Shown: positions 23,985 through 31,401 of the stretch, piece by piece
Layout: each line of letters opens with the position of its first letter
How positions within the stretch are numbered: position 1 is the first letter of the stretch
Source: Hymenobacter sp. 5317J-9
GTDB taxonomy: Bacteria; Bacteroidota; Bacteroidia; Cytophagales; Hymenobacteraceae
Assembly: GCF_022921075.1 (NCBI RefSeq)
Contig: NZ_CP095050.1
Span: 4,340,001 to 4,404,000 of the forward strand
DNA length: 64,000 bases
Direction of reading: 5' to 3'
Position numbers and translations under genes: made by a program
Notes under the pieces: generated by a model
Database searches by the model: none
Seen by the model: the letters and a program-made list of their open reading frames with translations, nothing else
What the model was told of the DNA's origin: nothing

Positions 23985-24932
23985 ATGCTTCGCGACTACC
24001 TCAAGCTCCATTTCATTGTGCTCCTGTGGGGCTTCACGGCCATACTGGGCAAGCTCATTGCGCTGCCGTCGGTGGAGCTGGTATTTTGGCGCACGCTGCT
24101 GGCGGCCACGGGGCTAGCCGTGCTGCTGGGCGCGCGGCGCATGCCCTGGCGCATTCCGGCGGGGCAGGTACTGCGGCTGCTGGCGGTGGGCGCGCTGGTG
24201 GCCACGCACTGGATTACCTTTTTTCTGGCGGCGCGGCTGTCGTCGGTGAGCGTGTGTCTGGCGGGCTTGGCCACGCTGGCGCTGTGGACCTCGCTGCTCG
24301 AACCGCTGCTGCTCTGGCGCCGGGTGCGCGGCTACGAGGTGGGCCTGGGCCTCATCACCATGGTGGGCCTTTATCTGGTAAGCCAGGCCGAACTCGACCA
24401 GCTGCTGGGCCTGGGTGTTGCGGTGCTGTCGGCGGGCTTGTCGGCGCTGTTCAGCGTGCTGAACTCGAAGCTAATAAAGCAGCACCCGCCGCTGCGGCTC
24501 ACCTTTTACGAGATGCTGGGGGCCTGCCTGAGCATTGCGCTGTTCTTCCCCATCTACAGCCACTTTTTCACCCAGGGCAGGGGCCTGCAGCTGGCCTGGC
24601 ACGGCCTAGACTGGCTCTGGCTGGGCCTGCTGGCAGGCGTGTGCACCGTGTACGCCTTCTCCACGTCGGTAGAGCTCATGAAGCGCCTCTCCCCTTTCGC
24701 CGTCAATCTGACCATCAACCTCGAGCCGGTGTATGGCATTGCCATGGCGGCGGGCATCTACTGGCTGCACACCAAGGGCCTGTTGCACGCCCCGCAGTTC
24801 AACGGCGAACGCATGAGCATGGGCTTCTACATTGGCACCCTGCTCATTGTGCTCAGCGTGCTCATCCACCCGCTGGTGGCGCGGCTGATGAAGGACAAAG
24901 AGCCGGATTTGGAGCCGGCCATGCCAGTTTAG
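23985..24932 (+). CDS. DMT-superfamily (EamA) transporter
   Basis: 315 residues with about ten membrane helices in two EamA halves (LHFIVLLWGFTAILGKLI, ATHWITFFLAARLSSVSV, then LGVAVLSAGLSALFSVLN, VYAFSTSVELMKRLSPFAV, LTINLEPVYGIAMAAGIY). The PVYG/EP motif near the last helices is typical. Substrates in this family include amino acids and metabolites; none can be assigned here. The stop overlaps the ispE stop on the opposite strand by four bases. Confidence 0.9.
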   Translation: MLRDYLKLHFIVLLWGFTAILGKLIALPSVELVFWRTLLAATGLAVLLGARRMPWRIPAGQVLRLLAVGALVATHWITFFLAARLSSVSVCLAGLATLALWTSLLEPLLLWRRVRGYEVGLGLITMVGLYLVSQAELDQLLGLGVAVLSAGLSALFSVLNSKLIKQHPPLRLTFYEMLGACLSIALFFPIYSHFFTQGRGLQLAWHGLDWLWLGLLAGVCTVYAFSTSVELMKRLSPFAVNLTINLEPVYGIAMAAGIYWLHTKGLLHAPQFNGERMSMGFYIGTLLIVLSVLIHPLVARLMKDKEPDLEPAMPV

Positions 24933-25753
24933 AGCACGCCCTGCCACACAGAATACTCGGCCGGCCACGCCATCGGCGCGGGCTGCGCGCCCGCGGGCCA
25001 CAGCCCGTACACCGCTGAGCCCGAGCCCGACAGGCTGGCGTACGTAGCACCGGCCTCGTAAAGGCGCTGTTTAATATCGGCCAGTACCGGGTACGTTGGC
25101 GCCAGGGCCTTTTCAAAATCATTGGTGACGGTGTCGCGCCAGGTACTCATTGGCTGTGCCAGGGCTTCGCGCAGCGGAAACTTCGGCGCCTGCGGCACAA
25201 TGCGGGCGTACGCCTCGGCCGTGCCAATGTGCAGCCCCGGGTACACTACCACGCACGTCAGGCCGGACAGGTTGAGGTCTATTTTCTCGAAAATGTCGCC
25301 TTTCTCCACGGCCAGCACGGGTTGGTTGCGAATGAAGAACGCGCAATCGGAGCCCAGACGGCGGGCGTAGTTTTCCAGGGCTTCCGGCGCGAGGCCTAAC
25401 TGAAATAATTCATTGGTGGCCTTGAGCGCAAATGCCGCATCAGCCGAGCCGCCGCCCAACCCCGCCCCGATGGGCACAATCTTGTGCAGGTAAAGCTGCG
25501 CGGGCGGCAGTTGCGGAAAGTCGGCCTGTAGCAGCTCATAGGCGCGCACGCAGAGGTTGGTGGCCGGGTCGCCGGGAATGGGGCGGCCGGTGAGTGTGAT
25601 GCTGGTGGGCTGGCCCGGCGCGGCGGGCAGAATTTCCAGCGCATCGGTCCAGGGCAGGGGCACAAACACCGATTCGAGGCTGTGGAAGCCATCGGGCCGG
25701 CGCTCCGTAACGTAGAGGCCGAGGTTGAGCTTGGCGTTGGGGAAAACGAGCAT
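24929..25753 (-). CDS. ispE: 4-diphosphocytidyl-2-C-methyl-D-erythritol kinase
   Basis: GHMP kinase of the non-mevalonate isoprenoid pathway. N-terminal PNAKLNLGLYVTERRPDGFH is the substrate-binding motif and PIGAGLGGGSADAA is the ATP-binding glycine-rich loop; the third motif is GATYASLSGSGSAVYGLW. From ATG 25753 the protein has 274 residues, standard length; a frame extension to 25771 enters the promoter. The -7 box TAACTTTG lies 29 bases upstream. Confidence 0.95.
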   Translation of the reverse strand: MLVFPNAKLNLGLYVTERRPDGFHSLESVFVPLPWTDALEILPAAPGQPTSITLTGRPIPGDPATNLCVRAYELLQADFPQLPPAQLYLHKIVPIGAGLGGGSADAAFALKATNELFQLGLAPEALENYARRLGSDCAFFIRNQPVLAVEKGDIFEKIDLNLSGLTCVVVYPGLHIGTAEAYARIVPQAPKFPLREALAQPMSTWRDTVTNDFEKALAPTYPVLADIKQRLYEAGATYASLSGSGSAVYGLWPAGAQPAPMAWPAEYSVWQGVL

Positions 25754-25782
25754 AAGAGCAACGCGGGCCAAAGCCTGCGACG

Positions 25783-25796
25783 CAAAGTTACTTTTG
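25783..25796. promoter_or_regulatory. Overlapping divergent -7 boxes, ispE / sugar transferase
   Basis: TAACTTTG on the minus strand (25790-25783) and TACTTTTG on the plus strand (25789-25796) share the two central bases TA. Both match TAnnTTTG. RNA polymerase should be unable to occupy both at once. Confidence 0.6.
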
Positions 25797-25800
25797 CGCT

Positions 25801-26442
25801 GTGCCCACTCCCGATTCTTTTTACGCCCGCCACGGCAAGCGCTGGCTCGACGTGGCCATTGCCTTGCCGCTGCTGCTGCTCACGCTGCCGCTGCTGATGG
25901 GCGGAGCCGCCGTGGCCGCCGCCCAAAACCGGGGCCGCTGGCTGTTTCGGCAGGTGCGGCCGGGCTGGCACGGGCGCCTGTTCACGCTCTACAAGCTCCA
26001 GACCATGACCGACACGCGCGACACCGCCGGCCAGCTGCTGCCCGATGCCGCCCGCCTGCCCGCCACGGGCCGCTGGCTGCGCGCCACTTCGCTCGACGAG
26101 CTGCCCCAGCTCTGGAACATCCTGCGCGGCGACCTGAGCCTGGTGGGCCCGCGCCCGCTGCTGCCCGAGTACCTGCCCCTCTACACGCCCACCCAGGCCC
26201 GCCGCCACGAGGCGCGACCCGGCCTCACGGGCTGGGCGCAGGTGAACGGACGCAACGCCATCAGCTGGGAAGAAAAATTTGCCTTCGACGTATGGTACGT
26301 CGATAACCTCTCGTGGCGGCTGGATATGACCATTTTGTGGCGCACGGCCGGGCGCGTGCTGCGCGGCAGCGGCGTGGCCACGCCCGGCCACGCCACCACC
26401 GTGGCTTTCCGGGGCACGCCCCCACCTCCCGTTTCCCCGTAG
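25801..26442 (+). CDS. PglC-like phosphoglycosyl transferase (sugar transferase)
   Basis: Monotopic bacterial sugar transferase that loads a phospho-sugar onto undecaprenyl phosphate, starting assembly of a surface glycan. The 213 residues show the re-entrant helix (KRWLDVAIALPLLLLTLPLL), FRQVRPGWHGRLFTLYKLQTM, the catalytic Asp-Glu in ATSLDELPQLWN, GDLSLVGPRPLLPEYL and the C-terminal RPGLTGWAQVNGRN. There is no large N-terminal membrane domain, so it resembles PglC more than WcaJ. It starts at GTG 25801, only 4 bases after its -7 box. It heads a three-gene run with a PglD-like acetyltransferase and a PglE-like aminotransferase. Confidence 0.93.
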   Translation: MPTPDSFYARHGKRWLDVAIALPLLLLTLPLLMGGAAVAAAQNRGRWLFRQVRPGWHGRLFTLYKLQTMTDTRDTAGQLLPDAARLPATGRWLRATSLDELPQLWNILRGDLSLVGPRPLLPEYLPLYTPTQARRHEARPGLTGWAQVNGRNAISWEEKFAFDVWYVDNLSWRLDMTILWRTAGRVLRGSGVATPGHATTVAFRGTPPPPVSP

Positions 26443-26452
26443 ATAGCACCCT

Positions 26453-27130
26453 ATGACCACCTTGTTTTTCTCAGACTACGAAGCCGGCGAAACCGGCACC
26501 CCACTCGTCATATTCGGGGCCGGCGGGCTGGGCCGCGAGGTGCTGCACCTCGTGCGCCAACTCAACGCCACGCACCCCGCCTGGGACGTGCGAGGCTTTT
26601 ACGACGACGTGGCGCCGACTACCCCCACCGTGGCCGGCCTCCCCTACCTCGGCACCAGCGCCGACCTCAACGCCACCGCTGAGCCGCTGGCCGTGGCCGT
26701 GGCCGTGGGCAGCTCGGCCAGCCGGGCCGCCGTGGTGGGCCGCCTCACCTCTGCCAACCTGTCGTTTCCGGCGTTGGTGCACCCGCAGGTGGTGCTGGGG
26801 CCCGAGCAGCGCATTGCGCTGGGCGAAGGCTGCATTGTGCAACAAGGCTGCATCCTGACCTGCGACATTTCGTTGGGCCGCTTCGTGCTGCTCAACCTGG
26901 GCTGCACCGTGGGCCACGACGCCGTGCTGGAAGATTTCTGCTCCCTGATGCCGCACGCCAACCTGAGCGGCGCCGCCCGGCTGGCCGCCGGCTGCTACCT
27001 GGGCACCAACGCCACGGTCATTCAGGGCGTGCGCGTGGGAGAAGGCAGCATTGTGGGGGCGGGCGCAGTGGTGGTGCGCGACCTTCCGCCCCACGTGACG
27101 GCCGTGGGCGTGCCGGCGCGGGCACTCTGA
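26453..27130 (+). CDS. PglD/NeuD-like sugar O- or N-acyltransferase
   Basis: 225 residues. An N-terminal PglD_N nucleotide-sugar-binding Rossmann-like part (LVIFGAGGLGREVLHLVRQL, VRGFYDD) leads into a left-handed beta-helix of hexapeptide repeats (GEGCIVQQGCIL, LGRFVLLNLGCTVGHDAVLE, catalytic-type His in GHD, CYLGTNATVIQGVRVGEGSIVGAGAVVVRDLPP). PglD acetylates the 4-amino group of UDP-4-amino sugars and NeuD acts on sialic acids; the aminotransferase next door favours the former. It starts 10 bp after the sugar transferase stop. Confidence 0.9.
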   Translation: MTTLFFSDYEAGETGTPLVIFGAGGLGREVLHLVRQLNATHPAWDVRGFYDDVAPTTPTVAGLPYLGTSADLNATAEPLAVAVAVGSSASRAAVVGRLTSANLSFPALVHPQVVLGPEQRIALGEGCIVQQGCILTCDISLGRFVLLNLGCTVGHDAVLEDFCSLMPHANLSGAARLAAGCYLGTNATVIQGVRVGEGSIVGAGAVVVRDLPPHVTAVGVPARAL

Positions 27131-27168
27131 GAGGAAGATAAATAAATCGTAGGAACCCGAATGCCGTG

Positions 27169-27192
27169 TCGGCTGCGCCTAGCATGACGTTC
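27169..27192. repeat. Remnant of the palindromic repeat, copy G
   Basis: A single decayed right arm ending CTAGCATGACGTTC lies between the acetyltransferase and aminotransferase genes. The partner arm is missing. Confidence 0.7.
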
Positions 27193-27214
27193 TTTGCAGC
27201 TCTTAAGCGACAGC

Positions 27215-28381
27215 ATGCGCAGCCAGGATTACGACCGCCTTTACCTTTCCCCGCCCCACCTCGGCCGGCACGAGCTCAACTACGTGCACAAGGCCATTGA
27301 AGACAACTGGGTGGCGCCGGCCGGGCCCAACCTGGCGGGGTTTGAGGCCGACATCTGCGCGGCCGTGGGCGTGCCGTATTGCGTGGCGCTGAATTCGGGC
27401 ACGGCGGCCATTCACCTGGGGCTGATTTTGCTGGGCGTGGGGCCGGGCGATGAGGTGCTGTGCCCCTCCTTCACCTTCGTGGCCACGGCCAACCCCGTGG
27501 TGTACCTGGGGGCCACGCCGGTGTTTGTCGACAGCGAGCCCGATACCTGGAACCTCTGTCCCGAGCGCCTGCGCGAGGCCATTGTGGACCGCCTAGCCCA
27601 AGGCAAAAAGCCCAAGGCGCTCATCGTGGTGCACCTCTACGGCATGCCGGCCAAGCTGCCCGAAATTCTGGCCGTGGCCAAAGAATTCGACATTCCCATT
27701 CTGGAAGATGCCGCCGAGGCCTTGGGCTCCGAGTGGCAGCAGCAGCCGCTGGGCGGCTTCGGGCGGGTGGGCGTGTTTTCCTTCAACGGCAACAAGATTC
27801 TGACCACGAGCGGCGGCGGCGCCCTCGTGACTTATGACAAGGCATTAGCTGAAAAAGCCCGTTTCCTGGCCACCCAGGCCAAGGACGACGCGCCCCATTA
27901 CCAGCACTCCCAAACCGGCTACAACTACCGCCTCAGCAACATCCTGGCCGGCATTGGCCGCGGCCAGATGGAGCTGCTGGAGGAGCGGGTGAAGCGCCGC
28001 CGCCAGATTTTCGACTGGTACCGCGAGCACCTTTCCCGCCTGCCCGGCATCACGGTGGCCCTGGCGCCGGAGCCGGCCGGCAGCCGCTCCAACCGCTGGC
28101 TCACCACCATCCTGGTGAACCCCGCCGACCCGGACACCGACGCGCCCGCCCGCCCCGTCACGCCCGAAACCCTGCGCCTGCACCTGGAAACGCGCAACAT
28201 CGAGAGCCGGCCGCTGTGGAAGCCCCTGCACCTGCAGCCGCTGTTTGCCAGCGCGCCCGTGTACGGCGGCGCCGTGTGCGCCGACCTCTTCGCCCGCGGC
28301 CTGTGCCTGCCCAGCGGCACGGCCATGGGCGAAGGCGAGCTGCGCCGCGTGAAAGAGGCCCTGGCCGAGGCGCTGGGGTAG
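27215..28381 (+). CDS. DegT/DnrJ/EryC1/StrS (PglE-like) sugar aminotransferase
   Basis: PLP enzyme of 388 residues that transaminates a UDP-4-keto sugar. Seen: SPPHLGRHELNYV, NSGTAAIHLGLILLGVGPGDEV, the pyridine-nitrogen Asp region LEDAAEALGSEW, the Schiff-base Lys in FSFNGNKILTTSGGG and the C-terminal specificity residues ESRPLWKPLHLQP typical of PglE/PseC-type enzymes. ATG 27215 is chosen; an in-frame TTG at 27194 is adjacent to the repeat remnant. With the two genes before it this gives three steps of a bacillosamine-like route; the expected 4,6-dehydratase (PglF) is not in the window. Confidence 0.93.
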   Translation: MRSQDYDRLYLSPPHLGRHELNYVHKAIEDNWVAPAGPNLAGFEADICAAVGVPYCVALNSGTAAIHLGLILLGVGPGDEVLCPSFTFVATANPVVYLGATPVFVDSEPDTWNLCPERLREAIVDRLAQGKKPKALIVVHLYGMPAKLPEILAVAKEFDIPILEDAAEALGSEWQQQPLGGFGRVGVFSFNGNKILTTSGGGALVTYDKALAEKARFLATQAKDDAPHYQHSQTGYNYRLSNILAGIGRGQMELLEERVKRRRQIFDWYREHLSRLPGITVALAPEPAGSRSNRWLTTILVNPADPDTDAPARPVTPETLRLHLETRNIESRPLWKPLHLQPLFASAPVYGGAVCADLFARGLCLPSGTAMGEGELRRVKEALAEALG

Positions 28382-28438
28382 CCGCTGATACCGTCGGCTA
28401 ACCCTCCTTTGAGGAAGCGTAGGCGCTTGTTGGCTGGA

Positions 28439-28502
28439 GTTTACGAAACTCATCCCTACCAGCCATTTCGTAAACAGTGAATCGTAGACGGGTTTCGTAA
28501 AC
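28439..28502. repeat. Three copies of an 11-mer GTTTCGTAAAC
   Basis: GTTTACGAAAC (inverted, 28439-28449), TTTCGTAAAC (28466-28475) and GTTTCGTAAAC (28492-28502) occur within 64 bp. They lie between the aminotransferase stop and the convergent YwqK-like gene. The inverted and direct copies could bind a dimeric regulator or form a weak hairpin; no function is known to me. Confidence 0.7.
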
Positions 28503-28573
28503 TTGGTTTGCGCTACAGGGGCCAGTTGGCCAAGAGATATAGAGCCAGTCCTTTTCGTTCTCGGAAAGGAGCG

Positions 28574-29419
28574 TTATTGTTTCCTCCGGGGCTCACGCAC
28601 AAAAAAAGGCATATCCCCTGCCAAGTAGTCCACAGACAACGAATCCTTGCGGGGGCGCGCATTCCAGGGGCTTCCGGGTTGTAGAAATCGATAACCCATC
28701 GCGTTGTTCCCGGCACGTTTGGGGTAGTAAGCGAAGTAAAAGCGCCCGTCGGGGCTGGGCGCTACTACCTGAAAAGTGTCCACGAGCACGGGCGAGTCGC
28801 TGGCTTTTCTGCCTTTGCTCAGCGTTCCAACCAGCATCGTAGCCGGTTTCTGGAGCGGGTAGCCAAAGGACACCGAGCCCGTGTACTTTTCGCCCCAATT
28901 CAGCGTGTCCGGCGCGTCAATCAGCGTCATCATGCCGCCGGGGGATGGCTGCCCGCCCGGTTCGTATCCGTTGGCGTAGATTAACCGACCGGCCCGGTTG
29001 TAAATCTCGCGTTCCACCGGCTTGCCCAACGAGTCGAACCGCATCGTGAGCCCCGTTTGGGTACCGTTCGTGTAGTGGGCCTGTTCTTGGAGGACGCCGT
29101 TCGGGTAGTAACGCAACGCCGGGCCGTGCAGCGAGTCGTTGCGGAACGCGGAACTGTCGCGCACCCCCCCATTCGGGTAATAGAGCCGGGTAAAACCGGT
29201 GCGGCGACCGGCGACCCAGTAGGAAGTCGCACGCACCTTCCCATTTGGATAGTACGCCACGCTTCGTCCGTCCAACCGTCCGTTTAGCAGAGCAGCTACG
29301 CCACGCAGGCGGCCGTTAGGATAGCGAGAGGACTCAGTGGTACGCTCTTGCTTTGGGGTGCAACTGGCCATGCAAAGGGCCCCCAGTAGCAAGGCAAGGA
29401 ATAGGGGCTGGAATTTCAT
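28574..29419 (-). CDS. YwqK-like repeat lipoprotein
   Basis: 281-residue protein with a lipoprotein signal (LLLGALCMASC, lipobox Cys about residue 20). Residues 30-165 are a run of about five repeats of the form YYPNGxxR...G (YPNGRLRG, YYPNGKVRATSYW, YYPNGGVRDSSAF, YYPNGVLQEQAHY), the MORN-like pattern of the YwqK family. The last ~100 residues form a separate beta-rich part (LNWGEKYTGSVSFGYPL). The YwqK name carries a toxin-antitoxin label in databases, but the repeats only suggest a binding surface. A -7 box TAGCTTTG is at 29435-29442. No partner gene is adjacent. Confidence 0.85.
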   Translation of the reverse strand: MKFQPLFLALLLGALCMASCTPKQERTTESSRYPNGRLRGVAALLNGRLDGRSVAYYPNGKVRATSYWVAGRRTGFTRLYYPNGGVRDSSAFRNDSLHGPALRYYPNGVLQEQAHYTNGTQTGLTMRFDSLGKPVEREIYNRAGRLIYANGYEPGGQPSPGGMMTLIDAPDTLNWGEKYTGSVSFGYPLQKPATMLVGTLSKGRKASDSPVLVDTFQVVAPSPDGRFYFAYYPKRAGNNAMGYRFLQPGSPWNARPRKDSLSVDYLAGDMPFFVREPRRKQ

Positions 29420-29434
29420 GTTTTACGGGCGCCA

Positions 29435-29442
29435 CAAAGCTA
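29435..29442 (-). promoter_or_regulatory. -7 box of the YwqK-like lipoprotein gene
   Basis: TAGCTTTG on the minus strand, 15 bases before the ATG at 29419; exact TAnnTTTG match. Confidence 0.45.
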
Positions 29443-29641
29443 GTATGCAGCCCCAGGGCCATGCATGATTAGGCTTCTTGAGTTCAAGAAAACGGTCTAT
29501 TTTCTATTCCGTCTTTTCTGTCAGTAGCAACTCGTGCGGTGCCTTCTTGTTCGCGACGAGTGCCACGAGTCACCCGGATGCGCAGCCATACGCCGCCAGG
29601 TTTCAGCGGCAACACGCACTGCCACCACCCGCAGTGCCCGG
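29443..29641. other. Unassigned sequence upstream of the 42-bp array
   Basis: Part of a 444-bp stretch with no supported gene. The left half (29443-29530) is AT-richer than its surroundings. The right half contains several CGAGT or GCGAC-type words that may be decayed copies of the array that starts at 29642. Open frames cross it in several directions but none has coding-like composition or a start signal. Confidence 0.5.
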
Positions 29642-29853
29642 CCAGTACTCGCGGCGGGCTTCAGGAGTTGCCGAAGGGCCGCACGAGTGCTTGCAGAGCA
29701 TTTCCCGATTTTCCAGAACCGGGCAACGAGGACTCGCGGGGCATTTCCGGTGTTTCGGAACCGGGCCGCGAGTCCTCGTTGCCCGCTTCCGGCAACGCCA
29801 AAGGCCCCCGCGAGTCCTCGCGGAGGCCTTGCGTATGGACCGGCAGCGGCCGG
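29642..29853. repeat. Tandem array of 42-43 bp units
   Basis: Five adjoining units begin at 29642, 29684, 29727, 29769 and 29811. Units align over their length, with a 10-base start of CGAGTCCTCG or its exact reverse complement CGAGGACTCG, then a GC..TTCC segment and an end near GGGCC. The period is a multiple of three, so every frame shows a 14-residue periodicity (for example PGNEDSRGISGVSE / PGRESSLPASGNAK). The array ends just after the 3' end of the unknown gene at 29864. No spacers separate the units. Confidence 0.8.
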
Positions 29854-29863
29854 CGAGCTCGCG

Positions 29864-30562
29864 CTAGGGCTGGACGGGCGAGGGACCGTCCGCGGCTTTC
29901 TTTTTGGCCTTGGGCAGCTTGGCCGCCGAGAAATCGAAGAAGCTGTACACCTTCTCGGCGTCGTCGTACGTGAGTTCCAGCTGGGCCTTGAAGCGGCGCT
30001 GGGCGCGGGCAATGGCGGCGCGGTCGTCGGCCAGCTCCAGGCGGGCGTCGGCGATGGTGGCGGCCCGGGCGTCGCGGGCGGCATCGGCGGCGACCAGGGC
30101 GGCGTACCGGGCCTGGGCGCCGGCGGCCACCTCGGCGGGCAAGGCGGCTTGCTGGGCCCGGTACAGGGCCACGAGGGCCTGCGACGCGGTGAGCAGCTCG
30201 GGCTGGGCCAGCTCGGCCAGCCGGCTCTTGCCAAACTTCTTGAAGTCGGCGTAGACGGGCAGCTTGCGGAGCTTGGGCGTGACGTGGTCCTTCATGGCGT
30301 CGTCCACGAACAGCAGCCACTCGGCGCGGGCCTGGCGGAAGGCGTCGGTGCCCCCGGCCGTGGGCTGGTTGCGGTCGGTCAGGTTTTCGTCGAAGCCGGC
30401 AATGGCGGTTTCCAGCTCGGCCAGCAGCGGGGCAAACGCGGCGCCGAGGGCGGCCTCGCGGCCGGCCCGCAGGGCGTATTCGGCCTGGGCTTTGTAGGCG
30501 GGCCGCGCCATGCGCAAGGCCAGGAAGGGGTTGTCGAAATAGGTAGAGTACGCGCCTTGCAT
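29864..30562 (-). CDS. Hypothetical helical protein
   Basis: I do not recognise this 232-residue protein. It is Ala/Leu/Arg-rich and predicted almost wholly helical, with no signal peptide or membrane helix. Notable stretches are YSTYFDNPFLALRMARPAYK at the start, FRQARAEWLLFVDDAMKDHV, LRKLPVYADFKKFGKSRL, and a C-terminal DDAEKVYSFFDFSAAKLP followed by a basic KAKKK tail. The stop abuts the 42-bp tandem array. Composition fits a real gene, and a match to uncharacterised Hymenobacter proteins would be expected. Confidence 0.75.
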   Translation of the reverse strand: MQGAYSTYFDNPFLALRMARPAYKAQAEYALRAGREAALGAAFAPLLAELETAIAGFDENLTDRNQPTAGGTDAFRQARAEWLLFVDDAMKDHVTPKLRKLPVYADFKKFGKSRLAELAQPELLTASQALVALYRAQQAALPAEVAAGAQARYAALVAADAARDARAATIADARLELADDRAAIARAQRRFKAQLELTYDDAEKVYSFFDFSAAKLPKAKKKAADGPSPVQP

Positions 30563-30714
30563 GGGGGAAGAAAAAAGAGAAAACGGTAGACCGCGGAAGT
30601 GGTCACGCGCTGACTATCAGCGGCGGCGTAAGAGTAGCGCTTTTTTGTTTACCAACCTAGCGCACACCGTAGCACGGTGTTTGCCGTTAAAGGGGCATCC
30701 ATCTTTTTATTTCC

Positions 30715-31311
30715 ATGAAAAACCTTCGCCTTTTCGCGGCCCTCCTGCTGGCCCTGCCGCTGGCCGCCGCCGCCCAGACCACGCCCACCAAAACCACCAC
30801 CACGCCGGCCCCGGCCACCACTCCCGCTACGGTGCCGCCCGGCATGCAGCCCCAAACCGAAGTAACCGAAGACCTGGACCCGGCCACCGGCAAAGTCATC
30901 CGGCGCACCACGCGCACCATTTACGTGCCGGCGGGCACCGCCGCGCCGTCGTCCACGACCACCAAAACCACCACGCCCACCACCATCGACTACCCCGCCA
31001 GCACCACCGCGACCGATGCCCAGGTGAGCACCTTCTTGCGCAAGCAGACCAAGGTTTCCACCCTCACCACCACCGGCCTGCTCGACGCCTACAGCCGCTT
31101 CATGGACCGCGTGCACAGCGACCGCCAAGGCTGGAAGCCCAGCGACTGGACCACCGCCTCGGCCGTGCTCAGCCGCCTCAACGGGCGCTACGAAGAGCTG
31201 CGCGGCAGCTTCTCGTTCGACGACAAAGTGAACATTCGTGCGCAGCAGGCCGAATACCAGGCCCTGCGCACCGGCCGCCAGATTTCCGATTCGGTGTCGG
31301 ACAAGCTGTAG
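30715..31311 (+). CDS. Secreted Thr-rich hypothetical protein
   Basis: 198 residues with a signal peptide (MKNLRLFAALLLALPLAAAA, cleavage near AQT). Residues 20-100 are low-complexity and Thr/Pro-rich (TTTTPAPATTPATVPPG, STTTKTTTPTTIDYPAST), like a flexible linker. Residues 100-198 are a compact helical part (VSTFLRKQTKVSTLT, LLDAYSRFMDRVHSDRQGW, AVLSRLNGRYEELRG). No family recognised. The protein is probably periplasmic or surface-exposed. It shares a bidirectional terminator with the convergent desaturase gene. Confidence 0.8.
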   Translation: MKNLRLFAALLLALPLAAAAQTTPTKTTTTPAPATTPATVPPGMQPQTEVTEDLDPATGKVIRRTTRTIYVPAGTAAPSSTTTKTTTPTTIDYPASTTATDAQVSTFLRKQTKVSTLTTTGLLDAYSRFMDRVHSDRQGWKPSDWTTASAVLSRLNGRYEELRGSFSFDDKVNIRAQQAEYQALRTGRQISDSVSDKL

Positions 31312-31360
31312 GAAGCCACCACAACGCCGCCGTGGCTTATTGCCGAATGGCTATTTACCT

Positions 31361-31395
31361 AAAAGGCCCCTGTGTACGCACAGGGGCCTTTTTTA
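31361..31395. terminator. Bidirectional terminator
   Basis: AAAAGGCCCCTGTG pairs perfectly with CACAGGGGCCTTTT around a TACG tetraloop, with A and T tracts at both ends. It serves the secreted protein gene (+) and the desaturase gene (-). Confidence 0.9.
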
Positions 31396-31401
31396 TTTTC
31401 C

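Noticed and set aside
28574-29419. YwqK-like gene considered as the antitoxin of a toxin-antitoxin pair
   Set aside because: No toxin gene is adjacent and the protein is a lipoprotein with export signal, unlikely for a cytoplasmic antitoxin.
29642-29853. Array considered as a CRISPR
   Set aside because: Units are contiguous with no spacers, they diverge from each other and no cas genes are near.
29521-30234. Minus-strand frame extending into the 42-bp array as part of the unknown gene
   Set aside because: It is in a different frame from the supported gene at 29864-30562; its 14-residue repeats merely reflect the array's period.
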